Counted from the first letter of the stretch, positions 1 through 8,564 are shown. The stretch is 64,000 bases of DNA from Eubacteriales bacterium (GCA_030536575.1 JAUNPS010000025.1:1-64000), one strand, 5' to 3'. The notes: generated from the letters alone by a model not told the origin. Program-made: numbers and translations.

Positions 1-408
1 TACTGTATTGTGAATATCATCTTCAAATGCATCTCCAATACCATAATCAAATTCTGCTAAAATATTTTCCGGAAATACCTCCGATAAAGCATCAATAAAT
101 TTATTAATGTCATCTTCAATCTGATCGACCAAGTCGTCTTCATATTTCTTCGCCTGAGATGCCGCCTGTTGTCTTGTCTTCTCACATAGTTTATGAATAT
201 CCATCGTATCCTGAACCGATGTGGAAGAACTATTCAAGTCTACTTGTTTTTCAAGATATGGATTATTACATTGTATATTGTATCCCTTTAGTTCAATCTC
301 TACATTACCTGTAACCTCGCCGACTTTTTCTATTGCTTTTCCAACGCCTCTACACACTGCTCTTTTTGCATTTATAACTGCTCTACTTATTGAAGAAAGA
401 AATCCCAT
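1..408 (-). CDS. Unknown protein, C-terminus beyond window edge
   Basis: The frame is open for 136 codons from an ATG at 408 to the left edge with no stop, so only the N-terminal part is visible. A GGAGG about 8 nt upstream (near 417-421) supports this start. The first ~35 residues (MGFLSSISRAVINAKRAV and on) are rich in alternating hydrophobic and basic residues and could form an amphipathic, membrane-active helix. The later visible part is acidic and probably helical (KKYEDDLVDQIEDDINKF). It starts 18 nt after the stop of the GTPase gene, so it is the third gene of the same A+T-rich operon. I do not recognise the family; the function is unknown. Confidence 0.7.
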   Translation of the reverse strand, partial: MGFLSSISRAVINAKRAVCRGVGKAIEKVGEVTGNVEIELKGYNIQCNNPYLEKQVDLNSSSTSVQDTMDIHKLCEKTRQQAASQAKKYEDDLVDQIEDDINKFIDALSEVFPENILAEFDYGIGDAFEDDIHNTV

Positions 409-426
409 AATTAAATCCTCCCTAAA

Positions 427-2253
427 CTATTGAACGCTTGGCATATCTGAGTTCACACTGATTTCAATTTCTAACTTTCTCCGAATTTCTCTTACTTTTC
501 CTTGCAGTATTTCAATATCACGATTATTCTGCTCTATCTCATCAATTTGACATTGATCGTACTCTCTTTTTTCTGTCAATCTCTTCAAATAGTCTTTCGA
601 GTCATCCAGATAAAGCGCTGCATTTTCATTTATCACTTTCATACATCGAACATAATCCTCTATAATTGCGTTCATAATATAGGTTCTCCTGTTAAGAAGC
701 ACCACTTTATTAATCCGCTCAAACAGAGCATGAATACCTGCATATTTTAGAATTTCATCATAATTTTTGTTAATATCTGAAAATTCTAAGTTGTCATCAA
801 TTTCCAGCAATGCCTTTCTTAATTTTTTCTTTGCCTCCGGTTCGAGGTTAATACCTTGAAGCACCTGCGTTGTCATTAAGTGTACTTCTGCAGCAACAAA
901 TGAAAATCTGCTAACAGCTATAGATTCATTGTTATATAATTCTCCTAAACGGATCAAAAATTCTCTTTCTTTCTTTTTTCCTTCATCGTTTGTCAGCATA
1001 TCTTTCTTCGTAGCTACCACAAAGACTTTACTTACATCTCCACCTTTATTACTGATTACCTTGCTTAAGAAATTAAATTCCGGTTGGCAGGACAAATTTT
1101 CCCCTGTTATACAAGCTAGAATCCAATCTGCTCTTTTAATATAACGTCTTGTTATATCTGAGCGATATCTTACAGGATCACTTAAACCTGGCGTATCAAC
1201 TAAAAATACATCATGCGGTATTGCATTACTTTGATAGCCGACCTCTATTTCTTTTACAAAAAAATGTTTTGGTGCATAAGATTTTGACCACTCCATCATA
1301 ATTCGCGTCAAATCTTCTGACGAACATTTTATATACTTTTGTGGCTTGTCCAAATAATCATACCTAATATTCTCAGCGCCTAATCTATCATACTCATTTC
1401 TGAATACCGTTGCGTTTTTTGCAGTACTCCATAATTTATTCCATTGAGCCTCTGTATAAAAACTAATTTTCAAATAATTACCTTCACTGGTCGTTCGATA
1501 TTTTACTAATATAGATGTCTCAGGTGTCGCATCAACGCTCGCTAAGGGTGCCCCAATTAGCGCATTTATCAAGCTTGACTTTCCTGCTTTAACAGTGCCA
1601 ACAACCGCTATTTCAATTCTTTTCTTTCTGTAATCAGAAAAGAATTTCTGCGTAAGCCCATATATTTTTCTATAGACGGGCGCATTCTCTTCCCCTTTAT
1701 CCTTCATTGCCTTATATGCTATATTTTTGATTTTCTTCATTTTTCGGAATTTATCATCCAATTCCGGATATAGCCAATCATCATCTTTACTATTGGACTC
1801 TTTTATTATATTCGCCAACTCTTCAACCTCCATCAGACATTGTTGTTCAATTTCAAAATCTGATAATGAATACGGAAATGCTGTGGATAATGTTCCGCAA
1901 AAACTACATACTAATTGGTGTGGCTCTATTGGATGTCCACAACTCCCACAGTTTGTCGAAACAGAAGGCATAATCAATTCAATCTTCTCGGTTTTCCGTT
2001 TATATTTTAAGAATGAATCCTGATTTTGGGCAACTTTTTTATTCAGCCTTTCTAGCTGTTGCTGATTCTGCTGCTCCTCATCAATCATTTTATCCATAAT
2101 CTTCTTTGATTTTCTTTGATTGCGAACAATTTCATCCATATGTTCGCTTGCATGACGAATTTCATCCGCCGTCTTTTCAAACTTCTTTTCAAATGGAGCT
2201 GCCCCATCTTTCATTCCTTGCTTGTATATTTCTGCTTGTTTTTTCTTTCGCAT
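427..2253 (-). CDS. Dynamin-like GTPase with N-terminal coiled coil and zinc ribbon
   Basis: The 608-residue protein starts with a charged, probably coiled-coil region (residues 1-95). A zinc ribbon follows, with paired cysteines C102/C105 and C116/C119. The GTPase domain has the P-loop GTVKAGKS at 219-226, a switch-I-like DATPET near 241-246, a DTPG Walker B/G3 motif near 350 and a TKKD G4 motif. The C-terminus (about 490-608) is helical and charged. The closest family is the bacterial dynamin/large GTPase group that remodels or guards membranes; some members act in phage defence or toxin secretion. The gene sits between two unknown proteins in an A+T-rich operon. The GTPase assignment is firm; the cellular role is inference. 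Confidence 0.85.
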   Translation of the reverse strand: MRKKKQAEIYKQGMKDGAAPFEKKFEKTADEIRHASEHMDEIVRNQRKSKKIMDKMIDEEQQNQQQLERLNKKVAQNQDSFLKYKRKTEKIELIMPSVSTNCGSCGHPIEPHQLVCSFCGTLSTAFPYSLSDFEIEQQCLMEVEELANIIKESNSKDDDWLYPELDDKFRKMKKIKNIAYKAMKDKGEENAPVYRKIYGLTQKFFSDYRKKRIEIAVVGTVKAGKSSLINALIGAPLASVDATPETSILVKYRTTSEGNYLKISFYTEAQWNKLWSTAKNATVFRNEYDRLGAENIRYDYLDKPQKYIKCSSEDLTRIMMEWSKSYAPKHFFVKEIEVGYQSNAIPHDVFLVDTPGLSDPVRYRSDITRRYIKRADWILACITGENLSCQPEFNFLSKVISNKGGDVSKVFVVATKKDMLTNDEGKKKEREFLIRLGELYNNESIAVSRFSFVAAEVHLMTTQVLQGINLEPEAKKKLRKALLEIDDNLEFSDINKNYDEILKYAGIHALFERINKVVLLNRRTYIMNAIIEDYVRCMKVINENAALYLDDSKDYLKRLTEKREYDQCQIDEIEQNNRDIEILQGKVREIRRKLEIEISVNSDMPSVQ

Positions 2254-2274
2254 TTCTTTTATCCTCCCTGTTAA

Positions 2275-3459
2275 TCAACCTTCTAAAACTATGCTATACC
2301 ATTGCTGACTTAAAAACTCCTTTTTAACCGCACAAATAAAGTTACGATCCGATATTACTCTATAAATGGTCACCATAATTCCGCCTATATCCAAATAATT
2401 TACAGACTTCTTAATCACCTCTGGATTTCCGCTGCTTATTCCTACTGCCGCAGCTATTGCCACCGCAATTACATTACTTGCAGACGCTATTAGATTTGAA
2501 TAGCTAAGTATTTTTCTGGTTTTAACAGAATATAAATCTTTACTCAGATAAATCGATTCATCATAAAGTAAGCCATGAATCATTCCAATTAAAGAATTTA
2601 TCAAAATTGCAAAAGCCGCCTGAGATCCGATCTTTACACAGTTCCCCATATCTAATCCATAGCTTGCAAGATCACGCGCTGACTTAACAGAAATCGTTGA
2701 TATTATGGGAAGTGGTAAACTTGCCGTCGAATAGATATCGGATTTAAGATGAATTGCTTCTTTCTTAAGTGATTCCCCAATTTTTTCTTTTCCCTCAATC
2801 CCCTCATCTAATAATTTTCTCTTGCAAGAGTCAAGAATTTTAAATGTATCCGCATGCATCGAAATTTTATCTCTTGCGGCACCATTGGATGCATATCCTG
2901 TCAAAACATGAAAAGACCGTAGTCCCTCACTTACAGTCACCGTGCTTGTCGCAATGTTCATTGTTCCAAAAATCCATCCCAATAGTGGATCATGCCCAAC
3001 AGTTTTAGCTCGATGAGTAAAGCCGCCACCTATACCTAAATCAAATTCTTTTCCTCCAAAGATAGCATCGAATGGCACCGGATTTGTGATTATCTCATCC
3101 AATGAAGGATTATATAATCTATGAGATCTATCCGAATGTTCATCACCATGCCCGTTTGTTTTTCTTGCTGCTGTTTTGTCATCTGTTCTCTGCGTAATTG
3201 TCCCGATTATATATTGTCGAATGCACTGAAGTCCCGTTGCTAAAAGCAAAAATGTAATATCTGTTTTATTTAATTTTGTAGCTTTTTCAAACTGAGAATC
3301 AATATCCTCTATAATTGATTCCGAATATCGTGCAATTTTGGCTGTCCTATCAGCACTAATTGCGATACTGTCTAAGTCAGATTGCCATCCATAAATCTCT
3401 GCAAGATTCCTCTCATTGATTTTTTCATTCTCCCTTCTTAAGCGGTTGTAACTAACCAT
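2275..3459 (-). CDS. Unknown 394-residue protein, partner of the GTPase
   Basis: First gene of the GTPase operon, ending 21 nt before the GTPase start; AGGAGGG lies just upstream of the ATG at 3459. Residues 1-65 look like a charged helical region. Residues 66-90 are hydrophobic (FLLLATGLQC). A central block with strict-looking motifs follows: NPSLDEIITNPVPFD (117-131), GLGIGGGFTHR (about 141-150) and GHDPLLGWIFGT (155-166). Residues 280-345 are hydrophobic and alanine-rich, so the C-terminal half may associate with the membrane. I cannot assign a known domain. The pattern of Gly/His/Asp/Pro motifs suggests a conserved family and possibly a catalytic centre, but that is inference. Confidence 0.75.
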   Translation of the reverse strand: MVSYNRLRRENEKINERNLAEIYGWQSDLDSIAISADRTAKIARYSESIIEDIDSQFEKATKLNKTDITFLLLATGLQCIRQYIIGTITQRTDDKTAARKTNGHGDEHSDRSHRLYNPSLDEIITNPVPFDAIFGGKEFDLGIGGGFTHRAKTVGHDPLLGWIFGTMNIATSTVTVSEGLRSFHVLTGYASNGAARDKISMHADTFKILDSCKRKLLDEGIEGKEKIGESLKKEAIHLKSDIYSTASLPLPIISTISVKSARDLASYGLDMGNCVKIGSQAAFAILINSLIGMIHGLLYDESIYLSKDLYSVKTRKILSYSNLIASASNVIAVAIAAAVGISSGNPEVIKKSVNYLDIGGIMVTIYRVISDRNFICAVKKEFLSQQWYSIVLEG

Positions 3460-3479
3460 CCTCGCATCCCTCCTATATA

Positions 3480-3741
3480 CCTAACATTATACACCTTTGT
3501 AACGACAGTATCTGTCCATTTTGATATTTTTTTGTATATTTGCATAGGCACACACCGTCTATTTTCGTCATTTGGGTCCTGAATCCATATGCCGACATAA
3601 CCAATTATCATCTGCAACATGTACATAATACAGTTCAGGAGGCGCCGCTAACGGAGCATACATATCATCAGGACTACTGCACACCGCATCCGTGTCATAT
3701 GAATATTTGATGTCAAAATACCAAAGTGATAAAGAACGACG
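3480..3741 (-). pseudogene. Probable decayed coding remnant upstream of the GTPase cassette
   Basis: Two overlapping minus-strand frames read like pieces of one broken gene. The first (3741 down to a stop at 3568) contains SPDDMYAPLAAPPELYYVHV but no start codon. The second (from 3626) continues with GIWIQDPNDENRRCVPMQIY and runs to the GTPase cassette. A single frame slip near 3600 would join them. No intact gene is present and no family is recognised. The rest of 3460-3900 holds only this remnant and the promoter of the next plus-strand gene. Confidence 0.35.
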
Positions 3742-3840
3742 TTAGGAACTATTTGAACAATATCAGAAATCCCATCGAAATATAGCGCCGTTTGTCAAAT
3801 AATCTCTGTCCGTTTTTGGGACAAATCGCCCGTTTGTCTC

Positions 3841-3870
3841 TTGACTTTTCCCTGTATTCGTGCCTAAAAT
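3841..3870 (+). promoter_or_regulatory. Predicted sigma-A promoter for the TVP38-like gene
   Basis: TTGACT at 3841-3846 and TAAAAT at 3865-3870 are spaced by 18 bp, about 30 bp upstream of the TTG start at 3901. Confidence 0.5.
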
Positions 3871-3900
3871 GAAGCCACAAGTATCGGGGAGGGAATTTCT

Positions 3901-4557
3901 TTGAAATCATCGAAAAAGCTGTTCGCTGTTTTAAAAAAATTACCACTGGCTGTCTGCCTTCTTTTTCTTGTCGGCTATCTGATCTTTGGCAGGAACCTTG
4001 ACGTTTCCGCGCTGCTGGAGTATACGCCGGAGAATCCCTTTCTGGCGGCCTGCGTGCTGCTGCTTTTTTATGCGGTGAAAAGCGTCTCGGTCGTGTTTCC
4101 GCTGATGATCCTGCGCATGGTGGCCGGCCATCTTTTCTCTGTGCCGTTTGCCTTAGTGGTAAATATCCTTGGCATGGTCATTTGTCATGCCATCCCCTAC
4201 TGGGTCGGGCGGTTTTCCGGCACCGATACCGTGGAGTCTCTGCGCCAAAAATACCCCAAACTGGAATCCTGGCTGAATATCCAGCAGGACAATGATCTGT
4301 TTCTGTGCTTTTTCCTGCGGATCATCGGCTGCCTGCCCGGCGATGTGGTCAGCATGTACTTCGGCGCTACGAAGGTGCCGTTTTTGCCGTATCTTGGCGG
4401 CAGTCTGCTCGGCGCGCTCCCGAATATCATCACCGCAACCTTTATGGGAAACAGCATCACAGACCCAACCTCTCCCACGTTTGTGATTTCCACGCTTCTG
4501 ACGATCCTGCTGGCCGGACTGTCGCTGGCGGCGCATCTGCATTCCAAGCGGAAATAA
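3901..4557 (+). CDS. TVP38/TMEM64 (SNARE-associated, DedA-like) membrane protein
   Basis: The 218-residue protein has five to six hydrophobic segments and the family signature region around 135-165 (RIIGCLPGDVVSMYFGATKV, then PYLGGSLLGALPN). Members of the TVP38/DedA superfamily are integral inner-membrane proteins linked to lipid scrambling or flippase activity; the substrate here cannot be read from sequence. The start is a TTG at 3901 with GGGAGGG at 3889-3895. The gene stands alone, pointing toward the vWA gene. Length is normal for the family. Confidence 0.85.
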   Translation: MKSSKKLFAVLKKLPLAVCLLFLVGYLIFGRNLDVSALLEYTPENPFLAACVLLLFYAVKSVSVVFPLMILRMVAGHLFSVPFALVVNILGMVICHAIPYWVGRFSGTDTVESLRQKYPKLESWLNIQQDNDLFLCFFLRIIGCLPGDVVSMYFGATKVPFLPYLGGSLLGALPNIITATFMGNSITDPTSPTFVISTLLTILLAGLSLAAHLHSKRK

Positions 4558-4572
4558 TTCGCACCGTCCGCG

Positions 4573-4599
4573 CGGCCCGTTCCCATCGCCCGCGGGCCG
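4573..4599. terminator. GC-rich hairpin between convergent genes
   Basis: CGGCCCG (4573-4579) pairs with CGGGCCG (4593-4599). It lies between the ends of the TVP38-like and vWA genes. There is no clear U-tract, so termination is likely but not certain. Confidence 0.4.
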
Positions 4600-4624
4600 T
4601 ATTTCCAAGCCTGTATGATCCTTT

Positions 4625-6379
4625 TTAATCCAAAAGCTGTTTTTTCAGATATCTCCCAACCACATTCGAAAAATTCGCGATATCCCGAATATAGGCAAAA
4701 TCTTTCCCGTAAATCCGCTTTTCCGCCTGAAGGTCTTCCTCCTTCCCGGTAAAAACCCCCAGCACCGCAACTCCCCGGTTCCGCAGCCTGCGCACCTCCA
4801 GCGCCGTATCCTTCACCGCATACTCCCCGCAGTAAGGCTTCGGATTCCGGCTGTGGGGGCGGTTTACAATGAGATCGTTTGGCCTGCCGTCGCTTAAAAC
4901 GATCAGGATCTTGTTTTCCTCCGGCCGTTTTTCCAGGCTGTCCGCGGCCGCGCGGATGGCCAGCCCGTCCCGGTTATTCGCCGAGCCATAAAACTCAAAG
5001 ATCCGCTCATTGGCCTCCCGGCCTTCCTCATAGTCCCGGAACCTTCGCATAACCGTATAGTCCCAGAAGGTGCAAAACCCCATCACGCGCTGCGCAATCC
5101 CGGCCATGCTTAACGCCTCGCTGATGATATACGCCTGCAAGGCCACCTGGCTCTGCCTGGCCCGCTGGGAACCGCTGGCGTCAATGAGCACCTCCACCAC
5201 AAAGTCGGAGTTATCCCGCCGGATTTCCCGTTCGAAGAGGCGGCGGTTCTTCGTGCGTCCTACATTCCAGAGCTTGTCTGTGCGGATTTTCCCGTAATCG
5301 CCGGTGCAGATTTCTTTTTCTGTCCGCGTAACCAGGGCGCGCTTCAGCACATTGGCCAGTACCTGGATATTCTGTTTTGCCACGCGCTGGTTCTGCAAAA
5401 GCACCCGTAAGTTTATCTCTTTCACTTTTCGGGCATATTCGGACTGAGAGTTGACTTTCACCATGCTGCTCAGGATTCCATCCGTAAAATGCAGACAACT
5501 GTCCGCGTGGGCTCCCCGGCAAATCTGGCGGCTTAAACGCATCTGCTCCTTATGGGGCAGGTAGCTTTTTCCATAATTCAGCTCAATGTAATTCTGCATC
5601 TTGGCCACGGATTCTTCGTCCAGAAGCAGGATATTTCCGCCTTTTCTGCGCTCCTTCTCCTCCTCTTCCGCCAGCAGCATCTGCTCCTGGAATCGGTTTA
5701 CCAGATTTTCGGCCCGGCTCTCCCGTGCTTCCTCTTCCAGGTAATCCTTCCAGTCGTATTCTTTCAGTTCCTGATCCGAAACCCGCAGCACTTCCTCCAG
5801 CCCGTGGAATTTATCCGTAAATCCTTTGTCAAAGACTTCGTTATAGACTTCGTCCAGGCAGCGGATGACCTCCATGGTATCCTCCGTGCCGGAAAGGGCG
5901 GTAATCCGGTCCAGCACCCGCTGAATCCGCTTTTCCGCCTGCATCTGATACAGGCTCTGCCGCAGGTAGCAGCCCTCGACCTTTCCCCACTGGGAGCTGG
6001 TCAGGCGGCCAAAATCCAAATCCAGCGTGTCCTCAAAGGCTTTCCGCCGGATGTCCGGCACACCCGGCCGCTCACGCTCCAGCTTCTTCCAGACCGCGCT
6101 ATCCATGCATAGCTGCGCAAACCGCATCAGAACGGACACTTCCGCCCCCAGATAGACTTTCCGCACAAGGTAGCCGCGAAACTGCTCCTGGTCGAAATAC
6201 CGCGCGAAACCGCCCTGCTTAATAGCATCATACAGGGCAATGTACTTGGATTTCCGGAAAGACGCCGGATCAACCTCGGCGTCCAGCCCGTAATCGCCGC
6301 TGACCGTCCACATCAGGTTTTGAATCCGGTTCTGGATTTCAAAGGTATTCTCTTCTTCCCAAATCGGTTCTTTTTCCAT
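4625..6379 (-). CDS. von Willebrand factor A domain protein (CobT/NorD-like MoxR partner)
   Basis: The 584-residue protein carries a C-terminal vWA domain (about residues 390-575). Its MIDAS metal motif is seen as LIDASGSQR, with LVLSDGRPNDL-type sequence (read as LIVLSDGRPND) further on. The N-terminal two thirds is helical and charged, as in the vWA partners of MoxR ATPases (CobT of cobaltochelatase, NorD, YehP-type proteins). The stop-start junction with the MoxR gene shares one base at 6379, so the pair is translationally coupled. MoxR-vWA pairs act as chaperones that insert metals or activate enzymes. The client is unknown; the B12 operon in the window is 40 kb away and may be coincidental. 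Confidence 0.85.
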   Translation of the reverse strand: MEKEPIWEEENTFEIQNRIQNLMWTVSGDYGLDAEVDPASFRKSKYIALYDAIKQGGFARYFDQEQFRGYLVRKVYLGAEVSVLMRFAQLCMDSAVWKKLERERPGVPDIRRKAFEDTLDLDFGRLTSSQWGKVEGCYLRQSLYQMQAEKRIQRVLDRITALSGTEDTMEVIRCLDEVYNEVFDKGFTDKFHGLEEVLRVSDQELKEYDWKDYLEEEARESRAENLVNRFQEQMLLAEEEEKERRKGGNILLLDEESVAKMQNYIELNYGKSYLPHKEQMRLSRQICRGAHADSCLHFTDGILSSMVKVNSQSEYARKVKEINLRVLLQNQRVAKQNIQVLANVLKRALVTRTEKEICTGDYGKIRTDKLWNVGRTKNRRLFEREIRRDNSDFVVEVLIDASGSQRARQSQVALQAYIISEALSMAGIAQRVMGFCTFWDYTVMRRFRDYEEGREANERIFEFYGSANNRDGLAIRAAADSLEKRPEENKILIVLSDGRPNDLIVNRPHSRNPKPYCGEYAVKDTALEVRRLRNRGVAVLGVFTGKEEDLQAEKRIYGKDFAYIRDIANFSNVVGRYLKKQLLD

Positions 6380-7266
6380 TAAAATACATCTCCGCTTACC
6401 CAGGAATCCGGAATCCGTGTCATGACAATATCCTCAATCATTTCCCGTTCAAAGGTGTCAAAGCATTTGTTTGTGATTCCCATCGTGACGGCCAGGTTGG
6501 GCTTTAGGCCGCCCCGTATCAGCTTCAGCGCGCCCAGAAGGCCGCGCAGGTCCAGCGGTTTCGTGGAAATTTCTCCATTCTTCGCCTTAGCCTGCAAATC
6601 CAAAAACAGTCCCGCGAACTGTTTCAGCGGCTCTTCCTTCGCATCCGGGAAAGCCCCGCGCAGGATCTCGCCCAGAGTGTCGTCCCGCAGAGAGGGCATA
6701 TTGATAACCATAAACCGCGATACCAGCGCCTCATTTAACTCCTTCGTACCCGCATAGCCATAGTTCATCGTGCCAATGAACCGCGTGGCCGGATGCAGCT
6801 CGATCCGGTCGTAGCCCGGCACGTCGATCACCCGCCGGTAATCCAGGGTGGCATGCAGCACCGACACCGCGTCATTTTTCGCCATATTGATCTCGTCCAG
6901 AACCCCGAAGCCGCCGTAGCCCGCGCACTGGTAAACCGGCCCCTTCCGAAGCTGCACCTCGTTGTTCAGAAACGTATCCGTCCCGATCAATGTACTGCTG
7001 TCCGTATTCACATGAAACGAAATATTATAAATCGGCCTGCCAAACAGCCACGCCAGGTTCTCCGCCAGGATATTCTTTCCCGTGGCCTTATCCCCGCACA
7101 ACAGGAGGTTCTCCCCTTCCAGAATCGCGGAAACCGCCATCTCCAGGATTTCCCTTCCGTAAAAGGGCGCCATCGGCTTCGTAACCCGGCGGGCCACCTT
7201 CGCATCTACCGGATATGCTTCCTTAAAAGCTTCTACCCGCTTTAACAATGTTTCCTTTATCTCCAT
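6379..7266 (-). CDS. MoxR-type AAA+ ATPase
   Basis: The AAA+ ATPase has Walker A GDKATGKN, Walker B GVLDEIN and a sensor-like GTMNYGYAG. It resembles the MoxR/CobS/NorQ group that works with a vWA protein, here encoded directly downstream. I chose the ATG at 7266 because AAGGAG lies 6 nt upstream; an in-frame TTG five codons earlier lacks such a site. The ribosome binding site overlaps the 8-bp target duplication of the mobile element at 7283-7619, so the present 5' leader is mostly inserted element. Expression of the pair may therefore differ from relatives. Confidence 0.85.
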   Translation of the reverse strand: MEIKETLLKRVEAFKEAYPVDAKVARRVTKPMAPFYGREILEMAVSAILEGENLLLCGDKATGKNILAENLAWLFGRPIYNISFHVNTDSSTLIGTDTFLNNEVQLRKGPVYQCAGYGGFGVLDEINMAKNDAVSVLHATLDYRRVIDVPGYDRIELHPATRFIGTMNYGYAGTKELNEALVSRFMVINMPSLRDDTLGEILRGAFPDAKEEPLKQFAGLFLDLQAKAKNGEISTKPLDLRGLLGALKLIRGGLKPNLAVTMGITNKCFDTFEREMIEDIVMTRIPDSWVSGDVF

Positions 7267-7282
7267 GTTCTTCTCCTTCAAA

Positions 7283-7619
7283 ATTACAGTTCACACGCCA
7301 GCTTTTGTTTACTTCCCAGTCTTCTATTACAGTTGCCGGGAAGACGGAAAGCTTACGGGGACGTGTTTCGAGGGGCGGTTTTCACCGGAATCTCCGTTCC
7401 AAACGGAGATGTAGGCGTGCCGTACACGGCAAGGAAGAGTCGAGATCGCCTCTTACTAAGACTTGAGCGCGAAGGCATTCCTGAGCGTTCTAGTCGCAGT
7501 TAGAGGAAGCTTGACGATGACGTTGCCCCGTTCCCCGGAAGGTTTTCGACGGCACGGCGACGTTCGGTTATGCCTTAGTGGTTAAAAGCGGGAAAAGCTG
7601 GCAATGTGTGGACTGTAAC
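7283..7619. mobile_element. MITE-like element, 337 bp, with inverted ends and 8-bp target duplication
   Basis: CCTTCAAA occurs directly on both sides (7275-7282 and 7620-7627). The ends are inverted repeats of about 22 pairs: TTACAGT/ACTGTAA (7284-7290 with 7612-7618), CACAC/GTGTG (7292-7296 with 7606-7610), and GCCAGCTTTT/AAAAGCTGGC (7297-7306 with 7593-7602). No protein is encoded inside. The interior is full of hairpins, for example TCTCCGT/ACGGAGA at 7391-7409, so an RNA copy would fold into one closed domain. The ends resemble those of the element at 21149-21290. The target duplication favours a non-autonomous transposable element over a riboswitch. Confidence 0.75.
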
Positions 7620-7650
7620 CCTTCAAAATCTGCTTCTTTGAAATTTTCTA

Positions 7651-7679
7651 TTGAAACCCTTCCATTTCTTGAGTATACT
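7651..7679 (+). promoter_or_regulatory. Sigma-A promoter for the PHP-HAD pair
   Basis: TTGAAA (7651-7656) and TATACT (7674-7679) with a 17-bp spacer. The start codon of the PHP gene is about 37 bp beyond the expected transcription start. Confidence 0.7.
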
Positions 7680-7701
7680 ATACATACCATCAAATTTGCA
7701 A
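7672..7701 (-). promoter_or_regulatory. Divergent promoter facing the MoxR-vWA pair
   Basis: On the minus strand, TTGCAA (7696-7701) and TATACT (7672-7677) are separated by 18 bp. The -10 box overlaps the plus-strand -10 box because AGTATACT is palindromic. Without the inserted element the MoxR leader would be only about 50 nt. Confidence 0.5.
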
Positions 7702-7722
7702 CATTCAGAAAGGGATTTACCC

Positions 7723-8562
7723 ATGAAATATATCGACCTACACGTACATTCCACCTGCTCCGACGGCACCTACACCCCCGCCCAGCTCGTCCGCTGCGCC
7801 CTCGAAAAGCACCTTGCCGCCTTCGCCCTCACCGACCACGACACCGTCGACGGCCTGGACGAAGCCTTCGCCGCCGCCCGCGGCACCGACCTGGAAGTCA
7901 TCTCCGGCATCGAATTCTCCACCGAATTCCACGGCAAAGACATCCACATCCTGGGCCTGGACTTTAACTACAAAGACCCCCTGTTCCTCACCCGCATCCA
8001 GCTCTTCCAGGAATCCCGCGATATCCGGAACCGGAAAATGATCGAAAAACTCCAGGAAAACGGGATCGACATCACCTGGGAAAAAATGGAATCCGCCTTT
8101 GGCGACGCCGTCTGGACCCGCGCCCACTTTGCCCGGTACTTAAAAGATCACGGCTATGTCCGCGAAATGAACGACGCCTTCTCCATCTACATCGGCGATT
8201 CCTGCCCCTGCTTCGTCCCCAGGGAAAAAGTGACCCCCGCCCAGGCCGTCCGCCTGGTGCGCCAGGTCGGCGGCATCCCCATCCTCGCCCATCCGCTGCA
8301 GTACCGCCTGCCGGAATCGGATCTGGCCGCCCTCATTCAGGAGCTGAAGGCCTCCGGACTCCTTGGCATCGAAGCCGTCTACTCCACCCACAGCAGCTGG
8401 GATGAAGAATACGTGCGCCGCGTCGCCCGGAAAAACCACCTCTGCATTTCCGGCGGCTCCGACTTCCACGGGAGTAATAAGCCTGCCATTGACCTGGGCT
8501 GCGGAAAAGGAAATCTGAAAATTTCATACGATCTCTTAAAACAACTGCGGGAGGCAAAATAG
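7723..8562 (+). CDS. PHP-domain phosphoesterase (nucleoside bisphosphate phosphatase / RNase AM type)
   Basis: The 279-residue protein has PHP metal-binding motifs: DLHVHSTCSDGT at the N-terminus, TDHDTVDGL near residue 40, ILAHPLQY near 190 and SGGSDFHG near 246. This layout matches the TrpH/YciV-like PHP family, known to hydrolyse 3',5'-nucleoside bisphosphates or trim RNA 5' ends. The ATG at 7723 has AAAGGG about 10 nt upstream; an earlier in-frame start at 7651 lies inside the promoter and is rejected. It is two bases from the HAD gene, so the two are co-transcribed. Confidence 0.85.
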   Translation: MKYIDLHVHSTCSDGTYTPAQLVRCALEKHLAAFALTDHDTVDGLDEAFAAARGTDLEVISGIEFSTEFHGKDIHILGLDFNYKDPLFLTRIQLFQESRDIRNRKMIEKLQENGIDITWEKMESAFGDAVWTRAHFARYLKDHGYVREMNDAFSIYIGDSCPCFVPREKVTPAQAVRLVRQVGGIPILAHPLQYRLPESDLAALIQELKASGLLGIEAVYSTHSSWDEEYVRRVARKNHLCISGGSDFHGSNKPAIDLGCGKGNLKISYDLLKQLREAK

Positions 8563-8564
8563 TT

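Noticed and set aside
3749..3946. Minus-strand 65-codon frame before the TVP38-like gene
   Set aside because: It overlaps the promoter and start of the plus-strand gene and shows no ribosome site or family match.
4625..7266. Cobaltochelatase CobS-CobT for the B12 operon
   Set aside because: The operon is the anaerobic type, which uses CbiK or CbiX; the pair only shares the general MoxR-vWA layout.
7284..7618. A large riboswitch or ornate non-coding RNA upstream of the MoxR gene
   Set aside because: The closed structure is explained by inverted ends of a mobile element with an 8-bp target duplication; a conserved RNA remains possible only if homologues show covariation.
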